From Brevibacillus panacihumi (lineage in GTDB: Bacteria; Bacillota; Bacilli; Brevibacillales; Brevibacillaceae), in contig NZ_RHHT01000002.1 in assembly GCF_003710985.1 (NCBI RefSeq), forward strand, positions 124,001-188,000: DNA of 64,000 nt. The letters run 5' to 3'. Positions 26,336-34,163 of this stretch are shown here, one piece after another. Each line of letters starts with the position of its first letter. Position 1 is the stretch's first letter. A program made the translations under genes and the position numbers. The notes under the pieces were generated by a model that was not told the origin of the DNA, did not search any database, and saw only the letters and a program-made list of their open reading frames with translations.

Positions 26336-27364
26336 ATGAAAAAGAGAAATCTAGTGATCCTTCTGATCGTACTGGTTGTCGTGGCGGGACTGGCCTTCGC
26401 CGGGTTCCGTCTATTTGGCGCCACTGATCTGGCGGAGGGATACCTCTATGAGGAAGAGAACCTGCTGCTGTATGCCAAAGTGACGCAGGCAGAGGAGATC
26501 GGCGTAGAGATTACGGAATGGCGAGTCGTAACAGAGAAGGGCATTCCTGTCTTGAAAACCAGGGAGGAATCGTACAAGGCGACCGTGGACGAGCATCAGC
26601 TCACCCTGCGGCAAGAGGGTGAAAAGACGTGGAACGCTTCGGTTACGAAAGAAGAGCTGATCCTGCACGATCCTGTGACGGAAGGGCTTGCGGCCGATTC
26701 GAAATGGCAAGCGAGCGACCTGGCAGCCCTCGAGTCCAAGCGAAAAGCCCTGGAGGAGCGGGTCCAGCAGCAAGCCGAGCAAAAGAAAAAAGAACAGGCC
26801 ATTGAGGAAGAGCGCGTCAGAATCGCGGAGGCGGGGGACAAGTTCAAACGGCTCAAGGCGGATTTGCAGGAAAATAGCGAATATCTCGATGCGACACAGT
26901 TTTCCGATGAGACCAGTGTTGCCGAAAACCAGCTCGCGCACATGCAGAGCCTGCTGGAGGAGGTACGGATGTACGCCGAGCAGACGAGCATGAATCGCAT
27001 GGAATTCGAGGTCATGCAAGCAACCGTGGACAGCATGAAGGTGATTCGGGACGGGGCAGGTACGATTCAGGAAAACATCGACCGCAAAAAGACCGGGATG
27101 GTCAACCTGACGGAAATTCTGGAAGCGGATGTGGCGGAACTGGACAAAATCTGGGAGCAGGTAATCAGCCAATTGCCGGATGCCAAGAGTCAGGAGGAAG
27201 AGTACAAGAAGGTAAAAGAGACAGTTGCCGCGTCAATCGCTCAGGCGAAGGAGCGGTTGGCTGCAGGAGAACAGACAGTGGCAAAAACGAAGCAGGATAT
27301 CGAAGCACTGTATGGAAATGCCGCAGCGATGCTCCAACAGGCGAAAGCGAAATACCAGTTTTAG
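26336..27364 (+). CDS. Membrane-anchored coiled-coil protein, hypothetical
   Basis: The 342 residues start with MKKR and one membrane span (about 5-28), so the rest probably faces outside. Residues 30-115 look beta-rich; 125-345 are strongly helical and charged with heptad-like Glu/Lys/Gln patterns (KRKALEERVQQQAEQKKKEQ region). No catalytic motif is seen. It resembles YkyA-like or cell-wall-associated coiled-coil proteins only in general form. Cotranscribed with the GNAT gene. Confidence 0.75.
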   Translation: MKKRNLVILLIVLVVVAGLAFAGFRLFGATDLAEGYLYEEENLLLYAKVTQAEEIGVEITEWRVVTEKGIPVLKTREESYKATVDEHQLTLRQEGEKTWNASVTKEELILHDPVTEGLAADSKWQASDLAALESKRKALEERVQQQAEQKKKEQAIEEERVRIAEAGDKFKRLKADLQENSEYLDATQFSDETSVAENQLAHMQSLLEEVRMYAEQTSMNRMEFEVMQATVDSMKVIRDGAGTIQENIDRKKTGMVNLTEILEADVAELDKIWEQVISQLPDAKSQEEEYKKVKETVAASIAQAKERLAAGEQTVAKTKQDIEALYGNAAAMLQQAKAKYQF

Positions 27365-27373
27365 GGAAATCCA

Positions 27374-27411
27374 CCAACCTCCATTTTTCAGATGAAACAT
27401 GGAGGTTTTCA
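27374..27411 (+). terminator. Terminator after the coiled-coil membrane gene
   Basis: AACCTCCAT (27376-27384) pairs perfectly with ATGGAGGTT (27399-27407), followed by TTC; the T-run is short. Confidence 0.78.
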
Positions 27412-27488
27412 TTTATTTGCATTTATATTATTCTTATAGAAATACTAAGTATTATGCCCGTCTTTACTGACTGAGGAGGAACCATACG

Positions 27489-28403
27489 ATGAGTGTGTAT
27501 CAAAATATAACCGAACTGATTGGCAGGACCCCCATCGTTCGACTGCGGCGGCTGGTTCCCAGAGAGGCAGCCGAGGTATTCGTGAAGCTGGAGAAGTTTA
27601 ATCCCTCCGGCAGCGTCAAGGATCGGGCCGCGTTCAATCTGATCCATACAGCGGAAGAGGCAGGCCTGATCAAGCCTGGAGACACCATTATTGAGCCGAC
27701 CAGCGGAAACACAGGGATCGGTCTGGCGATGAACGCCGCAGCCAAGGGATACAGGGCGATCCTCGTCATGCCCGACAATATGTCAAAAGAGCGCATCAAT
27801 CTGTTGAAAGCGTATGGGGCGCAGGTTGTGCTGACGCCGAGCGAATTGCGGATGCCCGGTGCGATCGCCAAAGCAGTAGAGCTGCAAAAGGAGATTCCGA
27901 ACAGCTTTATTCCTCAGCAGTTCGAGAATCCAGCCAACCCGGATATTCATCGCATCACGACAGCGAAGGAGATTTTCGAGCAGATGGAAGGCAAGCTGGA
28001 TGCTTTTGTCGCCACGGCAGGGACCGGGGGCACGATTACGGGCACGGGCGAGACCTTGCGCGAGCAGCTTCCAGATCTGCAGATCACGGTTGTGGAACCA
28101 AAAGGCTCACCAGTCTTGTCCGGCGGAAAGCCCGGTCCGCACAAGCTTGTTGGAACGAGTCCCGGCTTTGTGCCGTCAATTCTCAACACGAGCATCTACG
28201 ACGAGATTGTGCAGATCGCGGACGAGGACGCGCTGCAAACGATGCGAAACCTGGCGTCGATGGAAGGCATCCTCGTCGGGCCATCCTCGGGTGCTTCGGT
28301 GTTCGCTGCCATTCAGGTTGCCAAGCGCCTGGGTGCGGGCAAACGCGTCGTCTGCATCGCTCCCGATACGGGAGAACGCTATCTCAGCATGGGACTATTT
28401 TGA
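27489..28403 (+). CDS. cysK: Cysteine synthase (O-acetylserine sulfhydrylase)
   Basis: PLP enzyme making cysteine from O-acetylserine and sulfide. The 304 residues contain Lys44 in SGSVKDR (PLP Schiff base), TSGNTG at 71-76 (substrate loop), GTGGTITG near 178-185 (phosphate-binding) and SSGASVFAA near the C terminus. GAGGAGG precedes ATG 27489. It is monocistronic with its own terminator. The closely related cystathionine beta-synthase-like MccA is an alternative, but the sequence is typical CysK. Confidence 0.93.
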   Translation: MSVYQNITELIGRTPIVRLRRLVPREAAEVFVKLEKFNPSGSVKDRAAFNLIHTAEEAGLIKPGDTIIEPTSGNTGIGLAMNAAAKGYRAILVMPDNMSKERINLLKAYGAQVVLTPSELRMPGAIAKAVELQKEIPNSFIPQQFENPANPDIHRITTAKEIFEQMEGKLDAFVATAGTGGTITGTGETLREQLPDLQITVVEPKGSPVLSGGKPGPHKLVGTSPGFVPSILNTSIYDEIVQIADEDALQTMRNLASMEGILVGPSSGASVFAAIQVAKRLGAGKRVVCIAPDTGERYLSMGLF

Positions 28404-28424
28404 CCTATCAAATTACAATCAAGC

Positions 28425-28451
28425 AAGCCTGTCCTCGGACAGGCTTTTTTT
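28425..28451 (+). terminator. Terminator of cysK
   Basis: AGCCTGTCC pairs with GGACAGGCT around TC, with seven T residues following. Confidence 0.95.
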
Positions 28452-28584
28452 GTTGTTGAAAGCCGCCTCCTCGTAATAGAGCTGATAGTTTTGGTCTAAG
28501 CAAGGGTTGTCAGCAATAGGTTATAGCAATGAATAGAAGCTGGAATCAGCCCGAATAGGTGCTTGGCAGCGAGGAGGGAAAGGG

Positions 28585-29415
28585 ATGTTGCACATAGTCG
28601 CCTGTATCAAACAGGTGCCGGACACCAAGATCATCAAAATGAACCCGAAGACGAATACAATGGACCGTTCCAGTGCCCCAGCCATTCTCAATCCGTACGA
28701 TGCGCATGCCGTCGAGGAAGCAGTTCGTTTGAAGCAACGATATGGAGGAGTGGTCTCGGTCGTCACGATGGGACCCCCGCCAGCCGTCAAGGCGATTCGC
28801 AAATGCGTCGAAATCGGAGCGGATGAGGGGTATCTGATCACGGATCGTGCCTTTGCCGGTGCAGACACGCTGGCGACGAGCTATGCCTTGACCAAGGCGA
28901 TTGAAAAAATCAGCGAGATCAAGCCGGTCGATCTCGTGATCTGCGGCAAAATGACGATTGACGGAGATACGGGTCAGGTAGGCCCGGGGATTGCCCGGCG
29001 CCTCGACATTCCCCCTTTGACAAATGTCAATAAAGTGGTCGAGGTAAACCGAAAAGAAGGATACGTCATCGTCCACCGCAAGCTGGAGGATGGCTATGAA
29101 GTGATCCGCTCCACCCTCCCGTGCCTGTTTTCTGTAGAAAAGGAGATCAATGAGGTTCCCTATTCGCCGTTGCCGAACATGCTCCGCGCCGCTCGCTACC
29201 AGCCCGTCATCTGGGCCGTGAATGATTTGGGCGAGATTGACCGCACCTTGCTGGGGCTGAAAGGGTCTCCGACGATCGTGGCGAAGGTGTGGCCGCCTGA
29301 AAAGCCAAAAGGCGGAGAGAGATTGGAAGGAACAGCACAGGAGCAAGTATCCCGCTTGATGGAGATCTTGCAGGAGAAGAAAGGGTTGTTCCGGGTGAAG
29401 GAGGAGCAGGTATGA
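28585..29415 (+). CDS. fixA: FixA, electron transfer flavoprotein beta subunit
   Basis: The 276-residue EtfB/FixA subunit has the ETF-beta signature (VEEAVRLKQRYGG, ADTLATSYALTKAI, GKMTIDGDTGQVGPGIA). In Fix-type ETF this subunit carries the bifurcating FAD that splits NADH electrons. GAGGAGGG precedes ATG 28585. It overlaps fixB by 4 bases (ATGA), and fixC and fixX follow, so the set is one translationally coupled operon. It is longer than respiratory EtfB (about 255), as usual for Fix-group proteins. Confidence 0.93.
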   Translation: MLHIVACIKQVPDTKIIKMNPKTNTMDRSSAPAILNPYDAHAVEEAVRLKQRYGGVVSVVTMGPPPAVKAIRKCVEIGADEGYLITDRAFAGADTLATSYALTKAIEKISEIKPVDLVICGKMTIDGDTGQVGPGIARRLDIPPLTNVNKVVEVNRKEGYVIVHRKLEDGYEVIRSTLPCLFSVEKEINEVPYSPLPNMLRAARYQPVIWAVNDLGEIDRTLLGLKGSPTIVAKVWPPEKPKGGERLEGTAQEQVSRLMEILQEKKGLFRVKEEQV

Positions 29416-30443
29416 ATCTGGATGAATACAGTGGCATATGGGTCTTTTTGGAAGTAAAAGACGGACAGATCGCTCCCGTCTCGCTCGAATTGCTGGGCGC
29501 CGGCCGGCAGATGGCAGACAAGCGCGGTGTGCCGCTGGCTGGACTTCTTATCGGGGAGGGGGTGGCTCCACTCGCCGAAACGGTTTTTCCCTACGGGGCT
29601 GACGAGGTCTACCTCTACGACGAAGAGATCTTTCGCGATTATCGCACGGAGTCTTACATGCGCGCGGTGCTGGAATGCGTAGAGAAGCACAAGCCGGAAA
29701 TTATCCTCTACGGTGCCACCTCCACCGGAAAAGACCTCGCCAGTGCGGTCGCGACCGACCTGCAGACTGGTCTTACGGCGGATACGACCATGCTCGACGT
29801 GAATGCGGAGACCGGACTTTTGGAAGCAAGCCGTCCTGCCTTTGGCGGCAATATCATGGCGACGATCCTGTGCAAAAAGCATCGTCCGCAGATGGCAACT
29901 GTACGCCCGAAGGTAATGAAAGCGCTGCCGCCTGATCCGAATCGAACCGGGCACATCATCCGGGAGAAAATTGATCTGCGCGAAGAGGATATCCGAACGA
30001 AGGTCCTGGAGATCGTGCGTGAAACGAAGGAGAAGGTGCGTCTGGATGAAGCGGATGTGATCGTGGCGGGAGGAAAAGGCCTTGGCAGCAAAGAGGGCTT
30101 CGAGCTGATCCACCGTTTTGCCGAGAAGATCGGTGCGACAGTCGGAGCCAGTCGCGATGCGGTGGAAGCGGGGTGGATCGATCATCAGCACCAGGTGGGT
30201 CAGACGGGTGTGACCGTGACGCCAAAGGTCTATTTTGCCATCGGCATCTCGGGAGCGATCCAGCATATTGTCGGCATGCAGAACGCCGGGTTGATTATCG
30301 CGATCAACAAAGACCCGGAAGCCCCCATTTTTCAATCCAGCCACTACGGCATCGTGGGGGATGCGTTTGAGATCGTCCCGATGCTGATGGAAGCGTTCCA
30401 GAAGATGCCGGACAAGGAGGTTCAATATGGCGGAAAAATTTGA
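29412..30443 (+). CDS. fixB: FixB, electron transfer flavoprotein alpha subunit
   Basis: A 343-residue EtfA/FixB protein. The C-terminal FAD domain is clear: AGGKGLGSKEGFELI, GASRDAVEAGW, VGQTGVTVTPKVYFAIGISG, and INKDPEAPIF with the following NYG-like HYGIVGD. It pairs with FixA to form the flavoprotein. Its 3' end overlaps fixC by 17 bases. Confidence 0.95.
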   Translation: MNLDEYSGIWVFLEVKDGQIAPVSLELLGAGRQMADKRGVPLAGLLIGEGVAPLAETVFPYGADEVYLYDEEIFRDYRTESYMRAVLECVEKHKPEIILYGATSTGKDLASAVATDLQTGLTADTTMLDVNAETGLLEASRPAFGGNIMATILCKKHRPQMATVRPKVMKALPPDPNRTGHIIREKIDLREEDIRTKVLEIVRETKEKVRLDEADVIVAGGKGLGSKEGFELIHRFAEKIGATVGASRDAVEAGWIDHQHQVGQTGVTVTPKVYFAIGISGAIQHIVGMQNAGLIIAINKDPEAPIFQSSHYGIVGDAFEIVPMLMEAFQKMPDKEVQYGGKI

Positions 30444-31722
30444 CGTTATCGTCGTGGGAGCAGGTCCGGCGGGAACCGCATGCGCCTATACGCTGGCAAA
30501 AGCGGGGGCGAATGTGCTGTTGATGGAGCGCGGGGAGTATCCCGGCTCGAAAAACGTGATGGGCGGGGTCCTATACCGCAAGACGATGGAGGATATCATC
30601 CCCGAGTTTTACAAGGAAGCACCTTTGGAAAGACCGATCGTGGAGCAGCGATTCATGATGCTGGATAAATCCTCTGCCCTGACTTTCAGCTACAAGGGTT
30701 TGGAGTGGGCGCAGGAGCCATACAACAATTTCACCGTGCTGCGTGCAAAGTTCGACCAGTGGTTTGCAGACAAGGCCGTGAAGGAAGGAGCTTTGTTGCT
30801 TAACGAGACGGTGGCCCTGGAGTGCATCGTCGAGGACGGCAAGGTCGTTGGCATCCGCACAGATCGGCCGGATGGCGATGTGTATGCCGACGTGGTGGTG
30901 TTGGCGGATGGGGTCAATTCCTTGCTGGCCAAATCGCTTGGCTTCCACAAGGAATTCCGTCCCGACGAGGTTGCGCTGGCGGTCATGGAAGTCCTCAAGC
31001 TGGATAGAAAGATCATCGAGGACCGCTTCAGCCTGGAAGGGGACCAGGGATGCACATTCGAGATCTTCGGCGATTCCACGAAGGGAATTCTCGGAACAGC
31101 GTGGCTCTATACCAATAAAGACAGTCTCAACATCGGAGTCGGAGCGATGCTCTCCGGTCTGATCAAGCACAAGATCAAGCCGTATGAGCTGTTGGATTAT
31201 GTAAAAAATCACCCGATGCTGCGACCCTATATCCAGGGCAGCGAGCAGCAGGAGTACCTGGCGCATCTCATCCCGGAGGGCGGCTACAAGTCCATGCCCA
31301 AGGTGGTTGGCAACGGTGTGATCGTGGTAGGGGATGCCGCCCAGCTCGTCAATGCCATCCATCGGGAAGGCTCCAACATGGCGATGGCTTCCGGTGTCAT
31401 GGCTGCCGAGACCATTTTGCAAGCGAGGGAAGCAGGCGATTTTTCCGAGAAAATGCTCGACACGTATCGGGTGAAGCTGTTGGACAGCTTTGTCGGCCAG
31501 GATTTGAAAAAGTACAAGGATGCTACGCATCATTTTGAAAAATTCCCGCAGTATTTCGAGCAGTATATTCCCATGATGAACAGAGCGGCAAGCCAGATGT
31601 TTACGGTAGACGGAACATCCAAGTGGGAGAAGCAGAAAAAAATCTGGCGTGACATCGGGACTCCCAAGGAAAAATGGCGGATGGCTCGCGATCTGATGAA
31701 TGCATGGAGGGTGATGAAGTGA
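30427..31722 (+). CDS. fixC: FixC, FAD-dependent quinone oxidoreductase
   Basis: A 431-residue ETF:quinone oxidoreductase-like flavoprotein. The N terminus has VVGAGPAGTACAYTLAKAG for FAD, a middle NVMGGVLYRKT motif and VVGDAAQLVNAIHREGSNMAMASG near residue 300, typical of the FixC/ETF-QO family. It should pass the high-potential electrons to menaquinone. It is shorter than mitochondrial ETF-QO because the ferredoxin is a separate gene (fixX). The stop overlaps the fixX start. Confidence 0.94.
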   Translation: MAEKFDVIVVGAGPAGTACAYTLAKAGANVLLMERGEYPGSKNVMGGVLYRKTMEDIIPEFYKEAPLERPIVEQRFMMLDKSSALTFSYKGLEWAQEPYNNFTVLRAKFDQWFADKAVKEGALLLNETVALECIVEDGKVVGIRTDRPDGDVYADVVVLADGVNSLLAKSLGFHKEFRPDEVALAVMEVLKLDRKIIEDRFSLEGDQGCTFEIFGDSTKGILGTAWLYTNKDSLNIGVGAMLSGLIKHKIKPYELLDYVKNHPMLRPYIQGSEQQEYLAHLIPEGGYKSMPKVVGNGVIVVGDAAQLVNAIHREGSNMAMASGVMAAETILQAREAGDFSEKMLDTYRVKLLDSFVGQDLKKYKDATHHFEKFPQYFEQYIPMMNRAASQMFTVDGTSKWEKQKKIWRDIGTPKEKWRMARDLMNAWRVMK

Positions 31723-32018
31723 TGGCTGACCTGCCCAAAGGCCAATCGATCGAGGAAAAGCAATATCTGGTGAGGTTCAAGGCCGATACGCAGTCGCACC
31801 TGCACGTGCTGGATGCCGATATTTGCGCGACGCGTTGTCCAGACAAGTTGTGCACCATTTTTTGTCCGGCGGAAGTCTACAAATGGGAAGAGGTGCGGAT
31901 GCATGTGGGATATGAAGGATGTCACGAATGTGGAAGCTGCCGCATCGGTTGTCCCTACGAAAACATCAAGTGGGAGTATCCCAAGGGCGGGCACGGCATC
32001 ATCTTCAGGCTCGCTTGA
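31722..32018 (+). CDS. fixX: FixX, ferredoxin-like protein
   Basis: A 98-residue ferredoxin partner of FixC. Cysteine-rich segments are ICATRCPDKLCTIFCPA and GCHECGSCRIGCPY, followed by the family ending WEYPKGGHGIIF. ATG 31722 overlaps the fixC stop (TGATG), and GGAGGG lies 11 bases upstream, so the longer frame from 31674 is rejected. Completes a fixABCX set. Confidence 0.94.
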   Translation: MADLPKGQSIEEKQYLVRFKADTQSHLHVLDADICATRCPDKLCTIFCPAEVYKWEEVRMHVGYEGCHECGSCRIGCPYENIKWEYPKGGHGIIFRLA

Positions 32019-32022
32019 TTTA

Positions 32023-32184
32023 ATGGCAGCCGCGATGATCGAAGAAGGGGATTCCGTCGTCTATGTACGTGACGGGGCGCGAGGGGTCGTGGTTCGTGTG
32101 GAAGAGGATCGCTTTCTGATCTTCTGGGAGGATACATTTGTGAGTTGGGAGCCTGTCCATCTTGTGGAGAAAATAAAAAAATGA
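32023..32184 (+). CDS. Small KOW/SH3-like protein, 53 aa
   Basis: A frame starting 4 bases after the fixX stop encodes an acidic beta-rich peptide (GDSVVYVRDGARGVVVRVEEDRFLIFWED) that resembles a small SH3/KOW-type barrel. Translational coupling to fixX would explain the weak ribosome binding site; ATG 32035 is an alternative start. Its stop lies at the foot of the shared hairpin. The role is unknown; a link to the fix operon is inferred only from position. Confidence 0.6.
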   Translation: MAAAMIEEGDSVVYVRDGARGVVVRVEEDRFLIFWEDTFVSWEPVHLVEKIKK

Positions 32185-32212
32185 AAGAGGCAGACCGTCT
32201 CGCCTCTTTCAT
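32172..32212 (-). terminator. Hairpin between the fix operon and the JAMM gene
   Basis: ATGAAAGAGGC (32181-32191) pairs perfectly with GCCTCTTTCAT (32202-32212). On the minus strand TTTTTTATTTT follows, so it ends the JAMM gene; the plus strand has no T-run. Both convergent stop codons fall in the stem. Confidence 0.88.
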
Positions 32213-32625
32213 GCAAAAAAGGTGACTGGAATCGGTATGGCTCTTTGGTCGATTATCCGGTAACTGCCGACGGTAGGCTGTTTATTGGCGAGGGAGACAA
32301 TCAGATACGCAGCTTCAGGATAGGTAGCGTAGGCGATATCTTCTTTAGATGGAATGGGGGGAGCAGTTGGGTGGGAGTGGTATACTCCCGCCAATTGCTC
32401 CCCTCTCTCTTGAATGGCCTGAAAAACCGTTCTGATTTGCTCAGGGTCCATGTAGAAGGATACCGGACTCCGATCGACATTTACCATTCGCCATATCGTT
32501 TCGACCCTTCCCATGCGTCCCGACAAAAGTCCGCATGCCTCATACGGACGCTCTTCGAGGCAGTGAATCAACATTTCCTTCCATACCCTATGGGAAGCGA
32601 AGAGGGCTGGAATAGGATAGCCCAT
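32209..32625 (-). CDS. JAMM/M67-family metallopeptidase
   Basis: A 138-residue JAB1/MPN+ protein with the full JAMM zinc motif: Glu29 (PYEACGLL), His83-Ser-His85-Pro, Ser93 and Asp96 (HSHPTAPPIPSKED). Bacterial members remove residues after a Gly-Gly in sulfur-carrier proteins or release cysteine from CysO-type carriers. ATG 32625 starts 7 bases after the stop of the 59-residue gene, so translation is probably coupled; no separate ribosome binding site is seen. The frame runs upstream but would overlap the coupled gene. Confidence 0.87.
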   Translation of the reverse strand: MGYPIPALFASHRVWKEMLIHCLEERPYEACGLLSGRMGRVETIWRMVNVDRSPVSFYMDPEQIRTVFQAIQERGEQLAGVYHSHPTAPPIPSKEDIAYATYPEAAYLIVSLANKQPTVGSYRIIDQRAIPIPVTFFA

Positions 32626-32632
32626 TTTGCTG

Positions 32633-32812
32633 TTACTGTGAGCGTTTCCTGCCACAACAACCGCCTGTTTTGGGTGTAGCCACACTTCTGACGGTATTTG
32701 TCGGTCCAGAATTGGGCAAGGGTGTCTGTATGCGTTGCTGGCCGGATGCATGGTTCCTGACTGGGCGAGCCTGTCTTTGGCGATACAGCTCGCGATATTG
32801 TTCGGGTGTCAT
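32633..32812 (-). CDS. 59-residue protein coupled to the JAMM peptidase
   Basis: I do not recognise the family. The protein starts MTPEQYRELYRQRQ (helical), has a Pro/Ser-rich middle and ends TGGCCGRKRSQ, with Gly-Gly before two cysteines and a basic tail. AAGGAAGGG lies 7 bases before ATG 32812, so it is well supported. Tight coupling to a JAMM peptidase makes the Gly-Gly-Cys site interesting. Too short and Pro-rich for a ubiquitin-like fold. Confidence 0.75.
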   Translation of the reverse strand: MTPEQYRELYRQRQARPVRNHASGQQRIQTPLPNSGPTNTVRSVATPKTGGCCGRKRSQ

Positions 32813-32930
32813 CCAATCCCTTCCTTTCGCTAAGACTAATAATGGTTTATGCCGAGCAACCTCAGGTTGGAACGGCAGTTGCACATTGAGGGGAAAGGAA
32901 GAGGAAAGTGGGGGAGTCCATCGATTACGG

Positions 32931-34019
32931 CTACTCAGTCGGCTTAAAAGGATTGATGGGGTGAGTATGCGGTGTTTGATGTGGTTTCAAATATGTGGCA
33001 TGGGACTGTGTAGGCATTTGGATTGAGGTCGATGGAGTTGAAGTTGCTGGAATTGATTTTGCTGAAGCATGGGCGGTTTGTTGGATCGGTATTCCCGTTT
33101 TGGGGGACCGAGCTTCTTTTGCCGTAAACTCCTGGATGGACTCCTTGTATTTTTTCTCCTTTTCCTGCCACTGTGCATGCATATTTTTCAAGGACTCAAT
33201 GGTTTTCATCAAGTTGCTTTCTTGGAGCTGCAGTTTGGAAATCAATGAATCCTTCTCTTCCAATTGCTTGCTCAAGGCCTCTTGAGCGGCTGTGTGGGAG
33301 GCGACGGCTTCCGCCAGTTCCTGTTCCAGGAGTTGGATTTTCTGCTCGACTTCAGCCTCTTGTCGGGTGGTATCTTGTTCCTGCAGTTTGGAAATCAATG
33401 AATCCTTTTCATCCAATTGTTTGCTCAAGGCCTCTTGAACGGCTGTGTGGGAGGCGACGGCTTCTGCCAGTTCCTGCTCCAGGAGTTGAATTTTCTGCGC
33501 TGCTTCAGCCTCTTGTCGGGCGATTTCTTGTTTCCGAGTGAGCTTCGCTTGTTCAAGCTGTTTCTCCCACTCTCGTTCCTTCTCCTGATAGTCCTCAATG
33601 ATTTTTTGCTTCTCCTCCAAAGCCTGTTCATATTCCCGTACCTTGACCAGAATATCGGACTTATTCAGCTTCTCTACTTTTTCCTTGTAGTGGGCAATGG
33701 TGCCTTCTTTTTGATGTAAGATCTTGGCTTGCTGCTGTATTTTGGTTTCCAAATCGCGAATTTGCTGCGTGCCACCTGCGAGCTTGTCGCGCCAGTCGGC
33801 TTCCAGCTCCTGATAGTTGGCTAGGGTTTGGCGTATTTCCTTGAGTTGTTGCTGATATTCCTTTTCTCTTTCTTCCCACTGCTGGTGCTGTTGCTGGAGT
33901 TCTTTCAATTCATGGCTATACTGGAGAGCGATTTCTTCGTAGTAGCTCGCCTGTCTTTTGAGCAAAATGATCTTCTCTTTTTCGGGCGAGCGCTTGGTGG
34001 ACTTCTTCTTGATAGGCAT
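32931..34019 (-). CDS. Coiled-coil protein with 51-residue tandem repeat
   Basis: The 362 residues begin with a basic stretch (MPIKKKSTKRSPEKEK), followed by about 265 residues of Glu/Gln/Lys-rich coiled coil and a Thr/Pro/His-rich tail (about 310-362). Within the coil a 51-residue unit with QKIQLLEQELAEAVASHT and KDSLISKL occurs twice. It has no signal peptide or membrane span. GGAGGGAGGG precedes ATG. It neighbours the SPOCS-protein gene on the same strand, so a spore-structure role is possible but not shown. Confidence 0.75.
   Translation of the reverse strand: MPIKKKSTKRSPEKEKIILLKRQASYYEEIALQYSHELKELQQQHQQWEEREKEYQQQLKEIRQTLANYQELEADWRDKLAGGTQQIRDLETKIQQQAKILHQKEGTIAHYKEKVEKLNKSDILVKVREYEQALEEKQKIIEDYQEKEREWEKQLEQAKLTRKQEIARQEAEAAQKIQLLEQELAEAVASHTAVQEALSKQLDEKDSLISKLQEQDTTRQEAEVEQKIQLLEQELAEAVASHTAAQEALSKQLEEKDSLISKLQLQESNLMKTIESLKNMHAQWQEKEKKYKESIQEFTAKEARSPKTGIPIQQTAHASAKSIPATSTPSTSIQMPTQSHATYLKPHQTPHTHPINPFKPTE
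33228..33520 (-). repeat. 153-bp tandem repeat inside the coiled-coil gene
   Basis: A unit beginning CTGCAGTTTGGAAATCAATG at 33228 restarts at 33381, a period of 153 bp (51 codons), and both copies end with CTCTTGTCGGG at 33367 and 33520. The copies are nearly identical, so the duplication is recent. Confidence 0.92.
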
Positions 34020-34105
34020 TCTATCCCTCCCTCCGGTATCCAGTTTCCCCTATAGACATATGTCGGCAGGCGCGTACGGGTGCAAGTTAGGTGAAAGCTT
34101 TTCTG

Positions 34106-34141
34106 AACAAAAAAAGAGAGAAGCAATTGAGGCTTCTCTCC
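34106..34141 (-). terminator. Terminator of the SPOCS-protein gene
   Basis: On the minus strand GAGAGAAGC pairs with GCTTCTCTC (34116-34124 with 34132-34140), followed by a run of seven T residues. The coiled-coil gene starts 87 bases beyond and so needs its own promoter. Confidence 0.92.
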
Positions 34142-34163
34142 GAGTTCAAGCGTGGATGAAGAA

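Noticed and set aside
27412-27488. T-box or SAM riboswitch before cysK
   Set aside because: The leader is under 80 bases and has no T-box sequence or riboswitch fold.
29196-30425. 409-codon minus-strand frame over fixA/fixB
   Set aside because: Antisense shadow of a clear, conserved ETF operon; composition rich in Arg, His and Leu as usual for such shadows.
32023-32212. Terminator for the plus strand after the fix operon
   Set aside because: The hairpin is perfect, but T residues follow only on the minus strand, so I assign it to the JAMM gene.
33173-33541. Repetitive plus-strand frame
   Set aside because: It is the antisense of the 153-bp coiled-coil repeat, so its repeats are explained by the real gene.
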